From Aaosphaeria pasadenensis (Eukaryota > Ascomycota > Dothideomycetes > Pleosporales): 64,000 bases of DNA. The DNA is taken from contig JAKLMB010000021.1 of assembly GCA_022813625.1 (NCBI GenBank), forward strand, positions 496,001 to 560,000, in the 5' to 3' direction. Under the pieces are notes generated by a model. That model was not told the origin of the DNA. It was given only the letters and a program-made list of their open reading frames with translations, and made no database searches. A program made the translations under genes and the position numbers. Position 1 is the stretch's first letter. Each line of letters starts with the position of its first letter. Shown piece by piece: positions 57,220 to 64,000 of this stretch.

Positions 57220-58869
57220 CTACTCTTCCATCCTGCCAAAGACGCCATCGTCTTCATCGTCAACGCGCCCGCGGCTGCGAGAATTAGCACGGCGATAATC
57301 GTCATCATCGGCAGAGCTGTCGTCGTCCATGTCGACATCTTTGCTCTCATGGCGGCCGTAGCCATAGTTTCCGCGGATGCTGGATTGTTGCGCGGTGATG
57401 GTCGTGCTACCCGTCATGGAGTCATGGTTATTGTAGCTCAAGAACTTCGCTGGGAGTGGTGGGACGGGAGGGACATCAGGGGGCAGAGACATGGGGCCTG
57501 ACTTGGGGGTGCCGTACGAGCAGCTCAACAACCCAACGGCGGCAGCGAGGTCCGCCTGGTCATTCTCATCCTCATGATAGGAGCCTGCAACGGAGGTACC
57601 AGAGGTTGTAGGACGGTCAGACACGTTGCTCCATTGGCGGAAGTGACCGCCAACGCCATCGGAAAAGATAGCAGACTGGTAGGACTGGCTGTATGCAGAG
57701 CTGCTGTTTGTCGAGTAGCGCTTGGTTGAACGGTTACCGAAATGCGAGTGCGGCAAGGAACCCACAGCATGATCGTCAATTTGCGGGGGCGGGGTAGTGT
57801 CGGTGGAACTCAAATCGTCGCGCATGTCAGATGTGCCAGAGGCCGGCGGCGACACAGACGAATGGTCGCTGTCGCGACCGACCTCAGGATCGGCATTCAT
57901 GGCAACGAGGACGGAGGCGGCCTCGAGGAGCTGCACCTGCTGGTGCTTGGAGATGAGCAGTTTGGATGTGTACTGCCATTCCGGGGTGTGCTCCCAACTA
58001 AAATAAAAAGTCAACAAAACAATTCCGAACCAAAAAAAAAAGTCCGAAATCAAAAAAAATTATTCGCGAACGAATAGCTACCAACAATGAAGTGTATGCT
58101 TGCTAAAAGGTGATGATGAAGGGGGTATTCGGTTCGAGAGGCATGAAAGTATGTGGGACAGGCAGGGGAGGAAGGGCTACTGACAGGTGCTTGGTCAGAC
58201 AACTGCTGTGTTTGTACCCTTTCCCACATTTTTCACATCTCAGGTCGTTGCTGGTGGTGCGCTTGCCCTCTCCCTTTGAGAGACGAGAGCCTTCACTTGC
58301 GCGCCGTATTCTCGACTTGGAGTTGCCCTTCTCGTTGTCTGGCATCGTGGCCAGCGGAGGACCATCGGTAACCGCAGCTTCGGCCTTGGCGGCCGCACTG
58401 TAGCTACCGGGGCTGAACCCCGAACCATTATTAGGAACACTACTTGCCATGGGAGATAAACCACCCAGAGCAGGACCACGGAAGTGCGAGGCAGGTTTCG
58501 AGGAACGTCGCGAGGAGGCAGCGGCCGGGTCGAGGGGTGCGCCAGAGATGCCCTTGGCCGCAGCGGCCATTGCGGCGATGTTATTCGCGGCAGTGGACGA
58601 CATGCTCTTCCTCCTCGTGACCCTGTGTGCCTGGTGCATGGAACCTATGGAGAGGGATTGGGAATGCGTGCGCGACTTTGGGAGAGATCCAGCCATGCTG
58701 GACGAATGCCGGTGCTGGCTCGCGGGACGGGTAACGATCGGTTCCTGGAGAGTGGGAATGGGAGTCAGTTTAAGGGGATCAACAATGTATGTACAATGCA
58801 ATTGGGAGAGGAGAGTATTGGAATTACGAGGAGCCTGAGGCGAACATAACGTACCTTAATGACGGTCAT
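57220..58869 (-). CDS. C2H2 zinc-finger protein, probable transcription regulator
   Basis: Three exons: a 15-base first exon (58869-58855, MTVIK), 58744-58185 and 57997-57220; total about 450 residues. The N terminus MTVIKEPIVTRPASQH and MAGSLPKSRTHSQSLSIG is strongly conserved-looking. One C2H2 finger spans the second junction: RCEKCGKGYKHSSCLTKHLW then EH, giving C-x2-C-x12-H-x3-H. Right after it, TPEWQYTSKLLISKHQQVQL is a further conserved block. The rest is Ser-rich, and the tail is acidic (MDDDSSADDDDYRRANSRSR). The protein belongs to a widely conserved Pezizomycotina family that I know only as C2H2 finger protein; DNA binding is inferred. The second intron is long (187 bases) and T-rich. 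The tiny first exon decides the start. Confidence 0.85.
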
Positions 58870-61800
58870 GTTGAGTGAAATAATTATTGAGGTCTTTGTT
58901 CGTCGACGTGGAAAGCAGCCCAGAACGGCGAGCAGTCAGACCAAAAAAAGTTACACAGCCCCGAGGGATCGGAGGGCGGAGATAATGGTAGCGTATGACG
59001 ATAACGGGGGGTAGTGTGGTGTGTGGATCGCGGGTGTGTGGATAGTGGAATGGGTGTTCTTGAGCCGCACGAGGTGAAAGATATAAGAAATGATATGAGG
59101 TTGAATAGGTATGGAGAGAGGAAGAGAAGAGAGAAGGAATCTGAGTGTATTGGTTAATTGCTGCGCGGAGGTGAGGGAGAGGAGAGAAGGAGGAGTTAGG
59201 AGGAAGGGTAGTGAGGTGGTGTGTGATGTGTGGTCCAGTGGATGGATGATGTGTGTGCGTGTGTGTGCGTGCGTGAGTGGAGAGAGAGAGAGAGCGAGCG
59301 AGCGAACGAAGTTAACCTCAGTGCGGCGTCGTGCTTTCCCACCCCCCTCTCTCCCAAAAAAGAGTGGTGGAATGTATAGTGTGTGCCTGCGCCTGTGCCT
59401 TGTACCTGTGCCTCTAGTGGATAGGGTATGGGTAGGCAGGCGTAGGCAAGGTAATACTCTCTAATACAAGACAAGACAAGCTGGAGACAAGACAAGTACC
59501 TGTTATTATTCCCTCTTACTCGATCGATATAGCGCACTTGGCCCGGGTGTGTTTCGAAAGCAGCGGCTGCGCTGTTTCAGCGGGGATGGCAGGCCTATCT
59601 GATGTGTACAGGGTTTGGAAGCAAGTAAGCAAGAGATGAGTGAGGATGAGAGAGGAAATGATGATGGAAGGGAAGTCCAAAAAAAATAAAAAATAAAAAA
59701 GTTAAGGGAAGTCGGAGCAACGAAGAATGCGAGGGGGGGCGTTCAGGTCAAGATGTCACAGGTTCACTTTAGATCTCACGGGGTTCAATTCAAGACAGCC
59801 AACGAAACATACGAGTAACTACCTACCTACTCACACTACACTACCTACTACCTACACTACTGACCGATCTGAGATGTCTCCTGGTTCTAGGTCTAGTCTC
59901 TGGATAGATAATACCACCGTAACTCAGCAACTACCGGACTCGTAGGGAATTACCTAGGTAGGTGCCAGTATAATACAGCCTCCTCCTCCTCCTCCTCCGA
60001 GTACTCCTCCGCCACCAAGTACGAGTACTCCGTACCACCATCGACGGGTACTAGTAGATATTATTGTATTGTATCCGACCTCCACTGCCACGGCCACTGC
60101 CACTCCTCTATGAACTAAAAAGTGACGGCCATCCAAGACTAGGATAGGCACGCGCGGCGCCCAAACCCCCCAACAAGGGCCCCGTTCAGGATTCAGAATC
60201 AGGAAGCCGTCAGGTGCGAGTGCGAGACCGCAATCTGGATGGTCATTCGTCCTGTTCGCGCTGCGGCTAGACTACGACTCGCTTTGGTCTAGCCGTAACA
60301 TATAACCCCGTATCGTAGATTGTCTATTGCATACATACATGTAAGTTACTGTAAATATATACATGTACGAAGTACGGAGTACAGAGTATAGAGTACACAT
60401 ATGGTTGGAGATGAAATATGTACTGTGTAGGTACTGAGTACCTGACTACACAGAAGATAGATAGAAAGTTCATACACAGTACTCTGTAGATAAGTGTGCA
60501 ATTGCATTATCTATCCAGCGCATAAATCCCCAATAATAACCACATCCAATCCAACATCCACATCCGCATCCACCTTCATATCCCATATCCATCCCATATC
60601 CCTAATCCCTATCCATGTCCCATATCCCATGTCCAACATTCGCCCACTTCCCACTCCGGCTGGCTCGAGTCTCCCAAGGTCCCAAGTCCCGTCCAGCCCA
60701 GTCCCCGTAAGGAACGAACAATTTAATGGTGGCTGATGGCTGAGAGGGTTCCCCAGCACGCCCAGCAATTCGCATGACACCCCCTCCCAAGATTAACTAT
60801 TACTGAACCGCACTGAACTGAACTGAACAGGCAGTTGGCATTTCCTGATTTCGCCATCGTTATTCGCCATTCGCCATTCTGCTCACTTCTTCCCCCTTCA
60901 GTCTTCCGTCTCTCTCTCCCTCTCGCGCGCGCGCGCTGTTATGTTCTCCTCAACCATCTCTATTCTTAGAGCCTGACTGGTCGGGCTCGCAAATTGGCCC
61001 TATGAAACACGCAATTCAGGACACTTCTCCGACGGGGTCCACGTATGTACAGTGACACTCATCAGCTAAACTAAAATGTGACCACCGTTTCTCTTCTTAT
61101 CTGTAAATTATTCTGTCTCCTTCTCTGCCTTGCCATGCCCTGCCTAGGTAATCTTTGCCTTGCTTGCCTGGCTTGCTTGCGCTGGTCATGGGCACACTCC
61201 GTAGGCGCGCTCTATCCCGCGTTTCTGTGGAGCCGACATGCTGCTGACTCTCCTCACCTCTCCTGCTCCTGGACCTGTAGGTCAACAACTATGGCATGCT
61301 CTCGCCACAATGGCGTTGTCGTGCGCATGCGCATGCACGCAATCCATCCATCGTCACTGATTCAAACTTTTTTTCCACATCGATTCCGGTAAGTCGACGT
61401 CAATGACGATGCCATGATGTGCTTGCCATGGTGTGTCCGTCGGTTCAGTCCCATGGAATGTCCGGCTGGTTCCTGGATGGGAGGCGCGTGGGAAAACAGG
61501 TGGCTTTCGTTCGGCACCCCCGCAAGCCAGAAACCAGAGCACGGGGCGAGAAAGCCACCCAATAATATACAATAATACGACGGATACAATAGATGCTCGA
61601 TATAGTACGTATGTTACACTAGATACGATACACTCCGATGCAGTAATCCGAATATCTGCCCGTGCCGCAATAATTGGACTTAATCGTCACCCATAGTCTT
61701 AATTAGAACGACAAGTGATCACGCCTTGCCAATTCTACAGAGTGCCTATTGTATACACAATAGGTATCTACATTACTAGTAAGAGTGCACTTGTACAGAG

Positions 61801-64000
61801 TACGATATAAATACTCGTAACCACAATTGATAGATACATTTCAGACAACTGCTCAGGAAGAACTAACCACTCGTACTCGCTGTACCTTGAACGCCCATCT
61901 CCATCGGCAATCCATCTCATCCCATCCTCCTCCAACCCCCATCCAGCAACCCAACCAGCCGATCCCGCGATCCGCGCTGCCTGCTCCTCTTGCAGCCCGC
62001 CCATCCGCCCACCTAGGGATCCCTGATCCCAATCCCATCCCATCATGGCTTTCCAGGCCCGGCCCCCGCTCTCTAGGTATGTAGGTATCTCTCTCGTCCG
62101 ACTGACGGTCCAAAAGGTCAGGTCCAGACAACTACACCACATCCCGTGCCACCACCATCGCCGCACGCACGCACGCACGCCGCTTGGAGAATTGATGACT
62201 AGCATTTCGTGATCTGCTGTTGCTCACCTCGCACAATCGTCCTGCTGCTGCTGCTACAATATTGCGTAGGTAGTGGCCAGAACTCTTGCTCTGTGCGCAC
62301 GCACGCACACAAAAGCACGCAATATTCGATTGCTGGGTTGAATTCACACGGACGATCGTCACTGTGTTGTGTAAGCTCCTACGGAAGATAGGTGACTGTT
62401 TCTATTTGAAGCGATGATAGATAGGAACTGTTTGCTTGTCATCTAACAGTCTGTCGCCCAAATGATGATTGTAGAATGGTGATGCCTAATCTGGGGTTGG
62501 TGCGTGATATCCCATGAGTACCTCAACTATCAACTACAGAGTACGCACAGAAGAGTCCAATAATGGGGCATCTATCAGCGCATCATTCAAAATACGCTCT
62601 GGGAAACCAAGAATCCTACAAAAGACAAAATAAATTGAAAGCACAGAAACACTAAAGATCGTAGGTAGATAGGATGCGTATATCTGCATCTACAATTCCA
62701 TCTCCATCCCAGTAAGCGCCCATACAGGAATAAATCACCAAACATATCTCATCTTCATCCTGATTCAGAGCTCTCGCTTTGACTCGCACCTTTCGTACCG
62801 ATTACGGCTTTACTACGTTTACAGTCTCCTGTACGATTAATGATGTGTTGACCTCAACTCTTACTCAGAGTCATACAATACAGTATACTCCGTAGACACT
62901 CACACTATCGTGATCCGACCCTCGGCACCATTTCTTAGTGAGGACCCACAGATAGTCTTAGATTGTATTACAACTCCCACTAACTCAACTACGGAGTTAC
63001 AATCTGTAGTTAGTGCCCCTCTGCGTTGCAGAGTACAGATTGTCTTTAACTTCGCGATTTCGCGTGATGGGTGATCGGCGATTGGCGATTGTAGAGTTGC
63101 CCACAGACTACTACTATCGAACATCAAAAAATAAAAAAGAATATTTATAGTGATTGCATTCCGAGTGTGGGAGAGGAGAGACAGAGAGAGACTGCAAACG
63201 ATGGACACATTCCTCCGGTGCCTGTGCCTGGATGGCATCTATGGGGGTCAAGGTAACTTCTTGACTTCGAATCCCCCACCAAACAAAAAGGAACACCAAT
63301 CCACAATTACTGGACAGAAAATGATCATAATAATTCGATCATAACCACCACCATCGCACACACAAAAAAAAATAATCAAAATCCAAAAAATAAAAAAGTG
63401 CCGGGTCTCGCATCTCCCTCGCGTGTGGGGTGTCGTCCATAATCCGTCCTCGTGCGTGCGCGTGTGCGCGTGCGCATGCGCGTTGCGTTTAAGCAGCGCT
63501 GCTTGGCGTCATCGCGATCGGGCCGTCGAGTCCTCCTCCATGTTCCATACAGTACGAGTTACAATACGAGCCCACACTTTCCTTCCCAATCGCCAATCTA
63601 GACGCCCAATTAGAGTTCGGCGTCGCGCCTCATGGGGAGCGATAGATGTGCCGCTACTGCGCTAACCCGGCGCGAGCGAGTGAGCCGGCGGGCGAAGGAG
63701 CGACGTCTTCCTTCTTCCTGTCGCCTCGCTTCGTTGGAAGTTTGGGCGAGGCGGCGGCGTGGTATTGTGTGGTTAGTGGGGTGGGGAGGATAGCTATCTG
63801 TTCTTGTTCTTGTCCTTGTATGAAAGGAGCAATCGCAACAGTTTCGATCCGGTGCTTTACTCCGTTGACTACTTCGTTAGTGTCGTTCGGGCTATGATAC
63901 CGGTACGAGATATGGAACACACACAGCGAAAGACGGGATCAGATAACGATGGATACAGTGTAGATAGAGACAAGCCGAACCGCGGCCGTTGATGAATTTA
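58870..64000. other. Gene-free 5.1-kb region upstream of the C2H2 gene
   Basis: No coding region is supported on either strand. Present are GT/GAGA simple repeats (59245-59305), TACTCCGTA-type motifs at 60026-60034, 60373-60381 and 62886-62894, CCTAGGTA at 59953-59960 and 61143-61150, a CG dinucleotide run (60925-60938), ACGC repeats (62161-62180), and an alternating purine-pyrimidine GCGTGTGCGCG tract (63452-63484). It probably includes a long promoter and leader for the minus-strand C2H2 gene (through about 59700). Confidence 0.55.

Noticed and set aside
59820..60480. Short repeats such as CTACCTAC and TACATACATA considered as telomeric or CRISPR-like
   Set aside because: They do not match TTAGGG telomeric repeats, lack spacer-repeat periodicity and the organism is a eukaryote.

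Overview
The window is nuclear DNA of a filamentous ascomycete (Pezizomycotina). The evidence is the density of genes with short introns of about 45 to 70 bases, with GTAAGT-type donors and CTAAC/CTGAT-type branch sites, together with pyrimidine-rich promoters and typical fungal proteins (Cdc4-like F-box/WD40, Gpi18, Blm10, Psf3, GT25 and F-box families). The class within Pezizomycotina cannot be fixed from the sequence alone. I rebuilt 19 intact protein-coding models, most with exon phases checked by hand, plus four broken or relic genes and one orphan exon-like frame.

Layout. 1-3 kb is a gene-free promoter region. 3-18.5 kb holds a Cdc4-like F-box/WD40 protein (+), a BRAP2/Etp1-like RING protein (+), a GBD/FH3 protein lacking a formin FH2 domain (-), a small transposon-like element, a secreted Ser/Thr- and Cys-rich protein (-) and the GPI mannosyltransferase Gpi18 (-). 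18.9-31 kb is housekeeping: ribosomal protein eL8 (+), an ornithine cyclodeaminase/mu-crystallin family protein (+), the proteasome activator Blm10/PA200 (-) and the GINS subunit Psf3 (+). 31-44.2 kb holds a conserved fungal protein of unknown function (-), a cis-prenyltransferase for dolichol synthesis (+), an F-box-like protein (+), a GT25-type glycosyltransferase (+), an F-box protein (+), a single-pass membrane protein (-) and a Rab5-type GTPase (-). 50.5-58.9 kb holds a Ulp1/SENP8-like cysteine protease (-), a multi-pass membrane protein (-) and a C2H2 zinc-finger protein (-). Long gene-poor stretches flank the C2H2 gene (53.4-57.2 kb and 58.9-64 kb).

The most unusual part is about 42.4-50.2 kb, a patch of gene decay between the Rab5 and Ulp1-like genes. 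It contains a GFA-like remnant, a minus-strand gene with an in-frame TAG that stops beside a MITE, an amidase gene frameshifted by an exact 32-bp tandem duplication, diverged scraps of that amidase just downstream showing almost only C-to-T/G-to-A changes, and a membrane-protein pseudogene with two stops explainable by the same kind of change. This suggests duplication followed by repeat-induced point mutation (RIP) or RIP-like decay. The MITE has a second copy near 13.6 kb.

Apart from the housekeeping machines (SCF ligase, GINS helicase, proteasome, GPI and dolichol pathways, early endosome traffic) the genes do not form an evident cluster. I did not find a convincing new multi-gene system; the decayed patch, the MITE pair, the recurrent intergenic 9-mer and the Phe-containing Blm10 tail are the observations most worth following.
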